From: Gammaproteobacteria bacterium
Lineage (GTDB): Bacteria; Pseudomonadota; Gammaproteobacteria; Ga0077536
Assembly (NCBI GenBank): GCA_019747795.1
Contig: JAIEQK010000118.1
Location: 1-63,160 of the forward strand
Reading direction: 5' to 3'
DNA: 63,160 nt
This document shows, in pieces, positions 47,733-55,601 of the stretch. Positions within the stretch are counted from its first letter, which is position 1, and each line of letters starts with the position of its first letter. The position numbers and the translations under genes are program-made. A model generated the notes under the pieces. It worked only from the letters and a program-made list of their open reading frames with translations, searched no databases and was not told the DNA's origin.

Positions 47733-48062
47733 CGCCGCTTTCCACCTGCACGCCGCGGCATATCGCCGCAGCGTGAATTTCGCACAGTTTCCACGTGCCG
47801 TGGGGCACAGCCACGTTCCCGGGCCAGGGCATAGCTTGGCCTGGCTGCCAGTCGCGCCCGCGATGACGGAGTGACGGCCAGGGAGAGCGCAGAGGGATCT
47901 GCCGGCAGGGACTGCGGTCATGACGTCGCGTGGGGTAGGGAGGGTCGCGCCGCGCCATGACTCCTGGTTGACCGAAAGCTTCCAGCGGGCGCGTACGGGC
48001 GCAGGGATCGGACTCGGCTTGCCAGGCACGAGCCCGGCACACACTCACAAGGCGCTCACACC
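47733..48062. other. 330-nt gap without a recognised gene
   Basis: Between the third LLM gene and the small protein at 48063. It has a short inverted repeat (GCCAGG ... CCTGGC, about 47824-47847) and no T-run. No reading frame looks convincing. A promoter for the downstream gene may lie here but I cannot point to one. Confidence 0.5.
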
Positions 48063-48605
48063 ATGGCCTCGGATCCGAACGAAACTGTGGCGAAGGGGAT
48101 CGGCGGACCTGGCGTTGCGGGCGTCCATCGTCTCGTGCGGCGCCGCGCGCCGATCCCGGTCGCGCTCTGGCCCTTGAGCGGCAGCTACGTCGGCGTGGGC
48201 GAAGGCTACCGCCTGGAGCTGATGCTCGACATCGACTCGGCGAGTTCAATCGCGCAGGTCACCCTCGACTTCTACGGCCGCGACGGCGAACCCGGTTCGC
48301 ACATCGGCGCGTGCACGCTGCGCGCCGCGACCATCGCCAACGAGCAGGCCCGCACTGTGATTCGCGGCCGAGGTCGCTTCACCTTTCCCGCCGCCGCACC
48401 CTTGATCGAGATAGCCATCGAACGCCGCAGCGTGTTGCGCAGCCGCGCGCCGGCTCGGGTCGAGTTCTATTCCGATCTGCTGTGCCCGGGCGCCCAGTAC
48501 CTGTGCGAGTTCCGCGGCCATGCGACGTCGGCGCGCGGCTGGGAGGCGAGTCCCGTGTGCACCGTGCTGCCCTTTGCCCGACCGACCGAAGGGCGCCAGG
48601 ACTGA
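48063..48605 (+). CDS. Hypothetical protein, beta-rich
   Basis: Protein of 180 aa that I do not recognise. It is predicted by eye to be mostly beta strand (SYVGVGEGYRLELMLDIDS, SIAQVTLDFYGRDGE, ARTVIRGRGRFTFP, LIEIAIERRS). There is no signal peptide or membrane segment; a cluster VHRLVRRRAP follows the N terminus. Three late Cys occur (LLCPGAQYLCEF, VCTVLP). No good ribosome-binding site is seen before 48063, so the start is uncertain. The gene converges on the DUF3047-like gene with an 11-nt gap. Codon pattern agrees with coding, but a false frame cannot be excluded. Confidence 0.45.
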   Translation: MASDPNETVAKGIGGPGVAGVHRLVRRRAPIPVALWPLSGSYVGVGEGYRLELMLDIDSASSIAQVTLDFYGRDGEPGSHIGACTLRAATIANEQARTVIRGRGRFTFPAAAPLIEIAIERRSVLRSRAPARVEFYSDLLCPGAQYLCEFRGHATSARGWEASPVCTVLPFARPTEGRQD

Positions 48606-48616
48606 GTCGCGCGATT

Positions 48617-49723
48617 TCAGAGGAGATCGATGCGGCGCGCGCCGTCGTGCAGGGCCAGGGCCTCGAAACTGGCGCGCGCGGTGCCGTGCTGAAAAGTCGC
48701 AACGCAGATCAGCCACACCGCGACGATGCGCGTTGGCGGTGAAGGCAGGCTGGCCGCCACCTCGGCCGCGACCGCGCAGTCCTCCTCCAGCCATTGTCCG
48801 CACATCGCGAGACCCGAGCGCAGCACGCGGTGGGTTTCACGCGCCGACCAGGCAGGCACCGGGCAAGGGAAGGTCACGCCGGGCGGCAGACTGCTGCTCC
48901 AGATCCAGCTGAGATCCCGTCCGTCGTCGAACTCGAGCGCCACCGACACATAGTCGTGGCTGCGCGTGCTGTTCTCGGCCACGCGGCTCGGATGCTCGTC
49001 CAGTCTCCAGCGCCAGGTGAGACGCGTGTCCGGGCTGATGGCGAGAGAGACGGGCTTGCGCAGGATGCCTTGGGCGTCCTCCGCGTGCAGACAGATCCGC
49101 GGCGCCGTGTCGGTGTCGCAGACACGGAAGATGTCGTTCGCGCCGGTCTCGAACAGGTAGGACCACCCCGGCGGTCTAGGCGTCGGCGCGCGCAGACGCG
49201 CGAGTTCGCTGCGCGCGGCGGGGCAGGGCATGAGCGCCTCCAGGGCCGCGAGGCCGCGCAGCGCATCCTCGCGCCACACGAGCGCCAGCGCCGCGAGTCC
49301 GCCCTCGAGCCTGGCGTAGGCGGACGCAGGCGTGTCCAGGTCACCCTGCGCGCTGCGCCACATGCCGAGGTAGATGCCGAGTTCCAGTTCGCCGTCGCTG
49401 TCGGCGACGAAGCTGCCGGCATCACCGACCAGGTTGACGATGTGCCCGCCGGGATGGATGCGCGCCCACAGGTGAAAGCCCGGCCCGCCGTGCAGATGGG
49501 GATGACGCGCGGACCAGTGGATGCGCCCGCTCGCGAGCAGCGTGTAGCGCTCTCCGCGCCGCAGCCGCAGTCCGGTGCCCTGCCACGGCGGTCGCTGCGC
49601 CGGCATTTCCAGGTAGCGCTGCGCGCGCACGGCATCGCAGGCGCCGCGCTCGAGCAACGCCGCGAGCGCGACCAGTGAGTCGTCGGTGGTCGCGAGTGCG
49701 GGTCGATTCGTGTCGGTCATCAT
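48617..49723 (-). CDS. DUF3047-like protein with N-terminal carbohydrate-binding-like domain
   Basis: Protein of 368 aa. The C-terminal half (about 195-360) has the DUF3047 pattern: LSWRW-like TRLTWRWRLDEHPS, then DYVSVALEFDDGRDLSWIWSSSLPPG and late RIVAVWLICVA. The N-terminal half (about 40-140; LLASGRIHWSARHP, GGHIVNLVGDAGSFVADSDGELELGIYLG) resembles LecA/PA-IL-type or similar beta-sandwich binding domains. No signal peptide is evident, which is unusual for DUF3047. The start is at 49723 (MMTDTN). Function unknown. Confidence 0.65.
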   Translation of the reverse strand: MMTDTNRPALATTDDSLVALAALLERGACDAVRAQRYLEMPAQRPPWQGTGLRLRRGERYTLLASGRIHWSARHPHLHGGPGFHLWARIHPGGHIVNLVGDAGSFVADSDGELELGIYLGMWRSAQGDLDTPASAYARLEGGLAALALVWREDALRGLAALEALMPCPAARSELARLRAPTPRPPGWSYLFETGANDIFRVCDTDTAPRICLHAEDAQGILRKPVSLAISPDTRLTWRWRLDEHPSRVAENSTRSHDYVSVALEFDDGRDLSWIWSSSLPPGVTFPCPVPAWSARETHRVLRSGLAMCGQWLEEDCAVAAEVAASLPSPPTRIVAVWLICVATFQHGTARASFEALALHDGARRIDLL

Positions 49724-49785
49724 CGTAGGATAGCAATGGCTCGCGCACCCGCGGGCGGCGCCGTGACTCACTCGAGAGGGGAGCG

Positions 49786-50556
49786 ATGATGAAATTCCTG
49801 AGCATCGGCGAACTCGTTCGCCGCGATGGCCTGCGACTGGTGCTCGTGCAGGGCGCGCCGAGTCCCTGGGGCCAGGCGGTGAAGGCCATGATGGAGTACA
49901 AGGGGCTCGACTTCGTCTGCGGCCCGCAGATCCCCGGCGCCGACAACGCGGAACTCGTCGCCTGGGCTGGTGTGAACAGCGGACCGGTGGTGGCCTGGAA
50001 CGATCATCGGCCGCTCAATCGCTGGAACGACATCCTGTTCCTGCTCGAGCGCCTGGCGCCCCATCGGCCGCTGCTGCCCGACGCGCCAGCCGAGCGCGTC
50101 GAAGCGCTGGGACTGGCCCATGAGATTTGCGGTGAACTCGGCCTCGGCTGGAATCGCCGCCTGTCGCTGTTCAAGCCCGCGATGCAATCCGGCCAGGCGC
50201 CGACGCCTGTCGCGTCCATGAGCCGCAAGTACGGCTACAACGAAGCCGACGTGGGCGCCGCGGTGCAACGCCAGGTGGCGATGCTCGCGCATCTCGACGC
50301 CACGCTGGCCGCGCAGCGCGCGCGGGGCAGCGAGTTCCTGGTGGGCACGCGGCTGTCGGCGGTCGATTTCTACTGGGCCGCGTTCTGCTGCATCTTTGCC
50401 ACCTTGCCGGACGCCCAATGCCCGATGGCGGCCGGTACGCGTGCGATGTTCGAGAGCACGCTCGAGCCCGAGGTGAAGACGGCGTTGACGCCGGCGCTGC
50501 TCGCGCATCGCGACCGGATCATGGCCGCGCACTTCAAACTGCCGATGGAATTCTGA
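49786..50556 (+). CDS. Glutathione S-transferase-like protein
   Basis: Protein of 256 aa. The N-terminal thioredoxin-like part contains LVLVQGAPSPWGQAVKAMMEYKG, then GVNSGPVVAWND with the conserved Pro loop, and the C-terminal helical domain has the late GTRLSAVDFYWAAF, typical of the GST N-capping box with the Asp. A catalytic Ser/Cys at SPW is likely. It might open a ring, remove halogen or be structural. It lies 19 nt upstream of an LLM gene and is probably cotranscribed with it. Confidence 0.8.
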   Translation: MMKFLSIGELVRRDGLRLVLVQGAPSPWGQAVKAMMEYKGLDFVCGPQIPGADNAELVAWAGVNSGPVVAWNDHRPLNRWNDILFLLERLAPHRPLLPDAPAERVEALGLAHEICGELGLGWNRRLSLFKPAMQSGQAPTPVASMSRKYGYNEADVGAAVQRQVAMLAHLDATLAAQRARGSEFLVGTRLSAVDFYWAAFCCIFATLPDAQCPMAAGTRAMFESTLEPEVKTALTPALLAHRDRIMAAHFKLPMEF

Positions 50557-50575
50557 GTCCGCTGGAGTCACCACG

Positions 50576-51502
50576 ATGGCTATCCGCTTGGGCTTCGGCC
50601 TGGTCAACTATCCCTTCCCCGATGGCAAGGCCTTCTTCCGCTGGGTCGAGATGCTGGAACGGCATCGCGTCGATTCGGTATGGCAGTCCGATCGCCTGAT
50701 CTCGACCGACAACTACCTCGAGTCCCTGGCGGCGCTTGCCTCGCTGGCGGGCTGCACGGAGAGAATCAAGTTCGGCATGAACGCGATCGTCATGCCACTC
50801 CGCGACCCGCTGGTGCTGGCCAAGCAGTGCGCCACCATCGACTTCCTGTCCAATGGCCGCCTGCTGCCGATGTTCGGCGTCGGCTATCCCAAGGCCGCGG
50901 AGTGGGCGGCGACGGGTCGCAGCGCGGAGCATCGCGGCTCCATCGCGAACGAGATGTTCGAACTCATCGCGCGACTCTGGGCCGAGGAATCGGTGACCTT
51001 CGAAGGCAAGTACTTCCAGTACCGCAACGCGAGCATCGCGCCGCGGCCGGTGCAGCAGCCGCTGCCGTTGTGGATAGGCGGCACCAGCGATGCCGCGGTC
51101 AAGCGCACCGCGCGGCTCGGCACCGGTTGGATAGGTGGGATCGCGAGCGTCGAGGAGGTCCGCCTCACCATCGAAGGCATCAAGGCCGAAGCGCTGAAAT
51201 GCGGTCGCCGCATCGACGACGATCACTATGGCACCTCGCTCGCCTTCCGCATCGGCAGCCCGGACGACGACGCCGTGCGCAACTCGCCCTTCGTCGCCCG
51301 CACCGGCATCGGCGAGAACATCGATCTGAATCCACTGTTCTGCATCGGCAGCACCGCCGACCTGCTGGCGCGGCTGCGCGAGTACGTGGCGGTCGGCGCC
51401 TCGAAGTTCGTACTGTTTCCGATAGCGTCTGGCGAGCGTGACATGCTCGCGCAGACGCAGGCCGTCATCGAGGAAGTGAAACCCCTGATAGAGGATCGCT
51501 GA
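50576..51502 (+). CDS. Luciferase-like (LLM) oxidoreductase
   Basis: Protein of 308 aa. IRLGFGLVNYPFPDG, HRVDSVWQSDRLISTDNYL, ERIKFGMNAIVMPLRDPLV, LSNGRLLPMFGVGYPKAAEW and PLWIGGTSDAAVKRTARLG match the LLM family. The ribosome-binding site CTGGAG precedes 50576. The early strand has Trp-Gln-Ser-Asp where most have WxPEH, so substrate or cofactor contact may differ. It follows the GST-like gene. Confidence 0.9.
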   Translation: MAIRLGFGLVNYPFPDGKAFFRWVEMLERHRVDSVWQSDRLISTDNYLESLAALASLAGCTERIKFGMNAIVMPLRDPLVLAKQCATIDFLSNGRLLPMFGVGYPKAAEWAATGRSAEHRGSIANEMFELIARLWAEESVTFEGKYFQYRNASIAPRPVQQPLPLWIGGTSDAAVKRTARLGTGWIGGIASVEEVRLTIEGIKAEALKCGRRIDDDHYGTSLAFRIGSPDDDAVRNSPFVARTGIGENIDLNPLFCIGSTADLLARLREYVAVGASKFVLFPIASGERDMLAQTQAVIEEVKPLIEDR

Positions 51503-51544
51503 GCGCCAGACGTCCTCGCGGCAGCGCCGCGAGGACCAGGTGCC

Positions 51545-51808
51545 TCAGCGGCGCGGCGGTCGCGCGTCGCGCGGTCGTGCCTCGTTGACCCGCGCGGTGC
51601 GGCCCTTCAGCATCGCGCCGTTCAATTCGGCGATGGCCGCGGCGCCTTCGGCCTGGTTGGGCATTTCGACGAAGCCAAAGCCCTTCGAGCGCCCGGTATC
51701 GCGATCCATGACGATCTTGGCGTTGGTCACCTCGCCGTGCTGCTCGAAGGCCTCGCGCAACTCCTCGGCGGTGAGATCGTAGGACAGGTTGCCGACGTAG
51801 ATATCCAT
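51545..51808 (-). CDS. RRM-type RNA-binding protein
   Basis: Protein of 87 aa with a single RNA-recognition motif: RNP2 IYVGNL (3-8) and RNP1 KGFGFVEM (42-49), and a short Arg-rich tail (EARPRDARPPRR). Such small RRM proteins occur in cyanobacteria and many proteobacteria and are often cold-induced. The region upstream (51809-52202) could be a long 5' leader, which would agree with post-transcriptional control. It converges on the LLM gene at 50576 with 42 nt between. Confidence 0.95.
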   Translation of the reverse strand: MDIYVGNLSYDLTAEELREAFEQHGEVTNAKIVMDRDTGRSKGFGFVEMPNQAEGAAAIAELNGAMLKGRTARVNEARPRDARPPRR

Positions 51809-51949
51809 AACTTCATTGCCTCAAGAACCATGCCGTGGCATCAGTGGTCGCCAGCTGTCCACGGCATGAAGAGGACAGTCGACGATGGAGAAAGGGCAAG
51901 TGAAGACATCGGGCGCACCACGGCATCCCCGCTGGTGCGTACTGGCTGT

Positions 51950-52075
51950 TCATTGACGCGCGCAATCCGGCGGCGTGGCGGCATGCGCCGCGAGAGACGA
52001 AATCGATAATAGGGTGAGCAGTGCGATCAAGGCAGGTGTCGGCAGTCGGCGATAGGCTCTGGCAACGGCTCGCAT
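51950..52075 (-). CDS. Putative 41-aa peptide with signal-peptide-like sequence
   Basis: The frame codes for a basic start (MRAVARAYRRL), a hydrophobic stretch ALIALLTLLSISSL and an AHA-A cleavage-type site, followed by only nine residues with one Cys. It may be a leader peptide of the RRM mRNA, a small secreted peptide or a remnant of a lost gene. A weak TGGGA lies upstream. I give it little weight. Confidence 0.25.
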   Translation of the reverse strand: MRAVARAYRRLPTPALIALLTLLSISSLAAHAATPPDCARQ

Positions 52076-52196
52076 CTCGATCCCACGCACGGCCTGCGTC
52101 GGGAGCCCGGACCAGCATCGGTCCCGAGCATTGCGCGAGCTCTGTTGGTTGCGTCCCCGGTCCTCGTTCAAGTCAACGCTTTGCGCGTATGGCCCG

Positions 52197-52225
52197 ATCA
52201 TAGTCGTGCCATTTCAGGACAGCAA
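52197..52225 (-). promoter_or_regulatory. Candidate promoter of the RRM leader
   Basis: On the minus strand TTGCTG (52225-52220) is followed after 17 nt by TATGAT (52202-52197; 5 of 6 to the -10 consensus). Transcription from about 52190 would give the RRM gene a leader of about 380 nt. Confidence 0.4.
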
Positions 52226-52290
52226 CGGGGAGGCGGGCCGTGATGGCCCGACAAAGTATTGAATAATCGTTCTATTTTTTCCGCCCTATT

Positions 52291-52426
52291 GGTCGGACTT
52301 ACACCCGACATTCCCCGTAGGGCGGGTTTCAACCCGCCATGTACCGCGCTCGTCCCAACGCCGCGCATGGCCGATTGAAATCGGCCCTACAGGCGAGAGC
52401 CCTGTATCGAGGGATTGAACCCGCCC
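52291..52426. repeat. REP palindrome cluster
   Basis: A degenerate type A palindrome (52292-52310), then B (GTAGGGCGGGTT-TC-AACCCGCC, 52317-52338) and C (GGCCGATT-GA-AATCGGCC, 52369-52386, with CTACA to 52391). B and C have the same 48-bp offset as in the repeat at 10886-11030. A decayed half (GGGATTGAACCCGCCC, 52411-52426) follows. The FAH-family stop codon is a further 35 nt away and is not in the repeat. Confidence 0.8.
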
Positions 52427-52460
52427 TTCAATCCTAAGGCCTCGACAAAGGTCTCCGTCC

Positions 52461-53321
52461 TCAAATCCTGTCCGTGTCCGCCGGCTCCGCCACCACCCGG
52501 TTCTCGATGTGGCCGAGCTTGTCGATGGCGATCTTCACCACGTCGCCGGCCTTCAGGAATCGCTTGGGGTCGAAACCGATGCCCACGCCGCTCGGCGTGC
52601 CGGTCAGCACCAGGTCGCCAGGCTCGAGAGTGAAGGCCGCGGTCAGGGTCGCTATCTGCTCGAAGCAGTCGAACACCAGGTGACGGGTGTTCGAGTCCTG
52701 GCGCAGTTCGCCGTTGACCCAGGTCTTGAGAGCGAGATCGTGGGGATCGCCCACCTCGTCCGGCGTGACGATGAATGGCCCGAATGGCGCGTGGGTATCG
52801 AAGGACTTGCCGATGGTGAAGGTCTGGGCGCGCATCTGCCAGTCACGCACGCTGACGTCGTTGCACACCGTGTAGCCGGCGATGACTTCATGCGCGCGCT
52901 CGCGCGGCACGTGGCGGCAGCGACGGCCGATGACGAAGCCGAGTTCGCCCTCGTAGTCGAGCTTGTCCGAGACCCGCGGCAGGTGGATGGGCGCGTAGGG
53001 CCCGTGCGCGGCGGTGGACTGCTTGTTGAAGAACATCGGGAACTTCGGCGTCTCGAGTCCCGTTTCCTCGATGTGGTCCTTGTAGTTGAGACCGATGGCG
53101 AGAATCTTCGGCGGCCGCGCGATGGGCGCCTCGAGCGTGACCTCGGCGAGCGCGAAGCTCGCGCCGGCGGCGCCCGCGGCGCGGCGTAGCGCGTCAGTGC
53201 CGCCTTCGAGCAACGCCAGCATGGTGGCCGGCAGGCCGGCGGCGGTGAGGTCGATGATGCGATCGTCCTCCACGCGGCCGATGCGCGTGGTTCCGGCGTG
53301 AGTGAAGGTCGCGAGCTTCAT
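52461..53321 (-). CDS. Fumarylacetoacetate hydrolase (FAH) family protein
   Basis: Protein of 286 aa. ILAIGLNYKDHIEE, DKLDYEGELGFVIGRRC with the metal-binding Glu residues, GYTVCNDVSVRDWQ, GKSFDTHAPFGPFIV and LTGTPSGVGIGFDP are the FAH-family signatures. Members include acylpyruvases, 2-hydroxyhepta-2,4-diene-1,7-dioate isomerase and oxaloacetate decarboxylases. The gene diverges from the LLM operon at 53497 with a 175-nt gap and may serve the same pathway. Start at 53321 (MKLATF) is standard for the family. Confidence 0.92.
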   Translation of the reverse strand: MKLATFTHAGTTRIGRVEDDRIIDLTAAGLPATMLALLEGGTDALRRAAGAAGASFALAEVTLEAPIARPPKILAIGLNYKDHIEETGLETPKFPMFFNKQSTAAHGPYAPIHLPRVSDKLDYEGELGFVIGRRCRHVPRERAHEVIAGYTVCNDVSVRDWQMRAQTFTIGKSFDTHAPFGPFIVTPDEVGDPHDLALKTWVNGELRQDSNTRHLVFDCFEQIATLTAAFTLEPGDLVLTGTPSGVGIGFDPKRFLKAGDVVKIAIDKLGHIENRVVAEPADTDRI

Positions 53322-53437
53322 GGCTGTCCTCGTCTTGCTGAAGTGGGCCGCGTGGCGAGGTCAGGACTCTAAGCCCGGGTTCACGCGAGCACAACCGCGC
53401 CACCCCGCGCGGCGGATGACGGGGCCGGTCCCTCGGT

Positions 53438-53473
53438 TACAATCCGGCGGCGCGGCGCAAGGCCGCGCCTTTT
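53438..53473 (+). promoter_or_regulatory. TACAAT box and leader hairpin before the LLM operon
   Basis: TACAAT (53438-53443) is a good -10 box but no clear -35 box fits. Just after the expected start of transcription lies a strong hairpin, GGCGCGGC-GCAAG-GCCGCGCC (53449-53469), followed by TTTT (53470-53473) and, 24 nt later, the ATG at 53497. It looks like an attenuator or a 5'-stabilising hairpin of this mRNA. Ending a transcript from farther upstream is the other reading, though no plus-strand gene precedes it closely. Confidence 0.4.
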
Positions 53474-53496
53474 CACTTCACCCGCGGAGCGCTCCG

Positions 53497-54519
53497 ATGA
53501 AAATCGCCTTCATGCCCGACACCCATTTCGGCGTCTATGACCAGACCACGCCGCCCACGCCCGACGAGGTGGCGGACGCCATGGAGCACTGCATCGCCGA
53601 AGGCGTGCTGGCGGAGAAGGTCGGCTTCGACGGCCTGTGGGTGCCCGAGCGTCACCAGCGGCCCGAAACCTGGTGGCCCAACGCGACGTCGCTGATGATG
53701 GTGCTGGCCGCACAGACCAAGCGCGTGCAGATCGCGAGCACCGTCATCCAGCCGACCTTCCATCACCCCATCCATCTCGCCGAGACGCTGGCCGCGATCG
53801 ACAACCTGTCGCGCGGTCGCCTGGTGTTCGGCGCCGGCGTCGGCTATCACCAGGACTACTTCCGCTGCTTCGGCGTGCCCTTCGAAGGACGCGGCGCGCG
53901 GTTCGAGGAGACGCTCGACTGCATCGTCGGCGCCTGGACCCAGGAAGAGTTCAACTACCAGGGCAAGTACTTCCAGTACGAGGGCGTGCGTCTCGTGCCC
54001 CATCCCTACCAGAAGCCGCGCCCCCCGATCTGGATCGGCGCCTTCGCGCCCAAGGCCATGGAGCGCGCGCTGAACTACGAAGGCTGGTGCCTGTGGTTCC
54101 CGCCGCACGTCAGCGAACTCGCGCCCGCCTCGGCAAGCATGCGCGAGCGCGCGGCGGCGCTCGGCAAGCAGGACTTCCAGATCACCATCGGCTTCGAGGG
54201 CTGGCTGTCCGACGATGCGCAGGTGCGCCAGAAGCATGGTCATCGCTGGGTGCGTGAATGGAGCTTCTACGCCGAGAAGGGCCTCTCGCCCGATGCCGAG
54301 AAGACCGACGTGCTCGATCAGATCGAGAGCATGTTCCTGTGCCTCGGCAACAAGCAGAAATGGGTGGACCGCATGGGCGAGATGAAGGAGAAGGTCAATC
54401 CCGACTGGCTCTGCATCCGCACGCGCAACCCGGTCAATCCGGGACAGCACTACCCGTCGCGCACCGAGTGCCTCGAAGTCATCGAGGCCTTCGGTGAGAT
54501 CCTGAACGAACTGCGCTGA
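53497..54519 (+). CDS. Luciferase-like (LLM) oxidoreductase
   Basis: Protein of 340 aa. KIAFMPDTHFGVYDQTTPP, GFDGLWVPERHQRPETW, KRVQIASTVIQPTFHHPIH, LSRGRLVFGAGVGYHQDYF and PPIWIGAFAPKAMERALNY are the LLM landmarks. Start at 53497 was chosen for the standard N terminus; the frame is open upstream through the divergent promoter region. It is the first gene of a six-gene operon to 59121 and is 39 nt from the next LLM gene. Confidence 0.9.
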   Translation: MKIAFMPDTHFGVYDQTTPPTPDEVADAMEHCIAEGVLAEKVGFDGLWVPERHQRPETWWPNATSLMMVLAAQTKRVQIASTVIQPTFHHPIHLAETLAAIDNLSRGRLVFGAGVGYHQDYFRCFGVPFEGRGARFEETLDCIVGAWTQEEFNYQGKYFQYEGVRLVPHPYQKPRPPIWIGAFAPKAMERALNYEGWCLWFPPHVSELAPASASMRERAAALGKQDFQITIGFEGWLSDDAQVRQKHGHRWVREWSFYAEKGLSPDAEKTDVLDQIESMFLCLGNKQKWVDRMGEMKEKVNPDWLCIRTRNPVNPGQHYPSRTECLEVIEAFGEILNELR

Positions 54520-54558
54520 GTCACCGGCCACGCCGGCTCGAGAAGAGGGACCATCACG

Positions 54559-55599
54559 ATGAAACTCGGACTGATTTGCGGCTACTCCGGCGCGCAGGTG
54601 AAGCTGCCCATGGAACTCGCGCGCGCTGCGGAAGACCTCGGCTACGACTCGCTGTGGACCGCCGAGGCCTGGGGCGCGGACGCGGTCACCACCGCCACGT
54701 GGCTGCTGGCCCACACCACGCGCATACGTGTCGGCACGGCGGTCGTGCAGATGGCGGCGCGCACGCCGTCCATCACCGCCATGACGGCGATGACGCTGGA
54801 CCAGCTGTCCGGCGGGCGCTTCATGCTCGGCATCGGGCCGTCCGGCCCGCAGGTGATCGAGGGCTGGTACGGCCAGCCCTACGGCAAGCCCTTGACCCGC
54901 ACGCGCGAGTACATCGACATCTGCCGGCAGATCTTCCGCCGCGAGGCGCCGCTCATGCACCAGGGCGAGCACTACCAGATCCCTTACAAGGGGCCGGGCG
55001 CGATGGGTCTCGGCAAGCCGCTGAAGAGCATCCTGCACGGCAACCCGAACATTCCCATCTACATGGGCGTGGCGACGGAGAAGGGCATCGGCACCGCCGC
55101 CGAGGTCGCCGACGGCTGCTTCATGATCTGGGCGAATCCCGATCGCACTTCGATGTTTCAGCCGACGCTCCAAGCCGGTTTCGCCAAGGCCGGCGGTGGG
55201 CGGGGCATGCACAACTTCGACTTCGCGCCCTTCGTGCGCATGGCCATGGGGCCGGACCTGCAGGCGTGCCGCGACAAGCTGAAGCACAACTTCGCGCTCT
55301 ACGTCGGCGGCATGGGCGCGCGCGAGAAGAACTTCTACAACGACTACACGCGGCGGCTGGGCTATGCCGACGCCGCGGCCATCATCCAGGACCTGTACCT
55401 CGCCGGGCGCAAGGAAGAGGCGGCCGCGGCCGTGCCGGACGAATACGTCGACGAGTGCTGCCTGGTCGGGCCGCGCGAGCACATCCGCGAGCAGCTCTCG
55501 CGCTGGAAGGCCGCGTCGCAGCGCGGCGAGATCGGCAGCATGATCGTCGGCGCCAGCACCCGCGAGGAACTGGAAGTGGTGGCCGAGGTGATGCTCTGA
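54559..55599 (+). CDS. Luciferase-like (LLM) oxidoreductase, probably F420-dependent
   Basis: Protein of 346 aa. KLGLICGYSGAQVKLPMEL, YDSLWTAEAWGADAVT, TRIRVGTAVVQMAARTPSI, LSGGRFMLGIGPSGPQVIEGW and PIYMGVATEKGIGTAAEVADG closely follow actinobacterial F420-dependent LLM enzymes (the WTAEAWGAD form of the second strand). It has a clear ribosome-binding site (AGAAGAGGGA). It is followed after 2 nt by a crotonase gene, so LLM and acyl-CoA steps are once more coupled in one mRNA. Confidence 0.92.
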   Translation: MKLGLICGYSGAQVKLPMELARAAEDLGYDSLWTAEAWGADAVTTATWLLAHTTRIRVGTAVVQMAARTPSITAMTAMTLDQLSGGRFMLGIGPSGPQVIEGWYGQPYGKPLTRTREYIDICRQIFRREAPLMHQGEHYQIPYKGPGAMGLGKPLKSILHGNPNIPIYMGVATEKGIGTAAEVADGCFMIWANPDRTSMFQPTLQAGFAKAGGGRGMHNFDFAPFVRMAMGPDLQACRDKLKHNFALYVGGMGAREKNFYNDYTRRLGYADAAAIIQDLYLAGRKEEAAAAVPDEYVDECCLVGPREHIREQLSRWKAASQRGEIGSMIVGASTREELEVVAEVML

Positions 55600-55601
55600 G
55601 C

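Larger units (their letters stand above)
51809..52460. other. 650-nt intergenic region, leader plus repeats
   Basis: Between the RRM gene and the FAH-family gene, both on the minus strand. It holds a possible promoter (52197-52225), a small signal-peptide-like reading frame (51950-52075), an AT-rich patch with a T-run (about 52253-52280) and REP palindromes (52291-52426). No further gene is supported. Confidence 0.6.

Noticed and set aside
47733..48062. Small open frames in the gap after the third LLM gene
   Set aside because: No start with a ribosome-binding site and no family resemblance.
51950..52201. 83-codon version of the mini-ORF starting at 52201
   Set aside because: The first half is not protein-like and would start upstream of the inferred transcription start; only the inner 41-codon frame was kept, at low confidence.
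53473..55482. 669-codon minus-strand frame opposite two LLM genes
   Set aside because: Shadow frame; both LLM genes have full conserved motifs and ribosome-binding sites.
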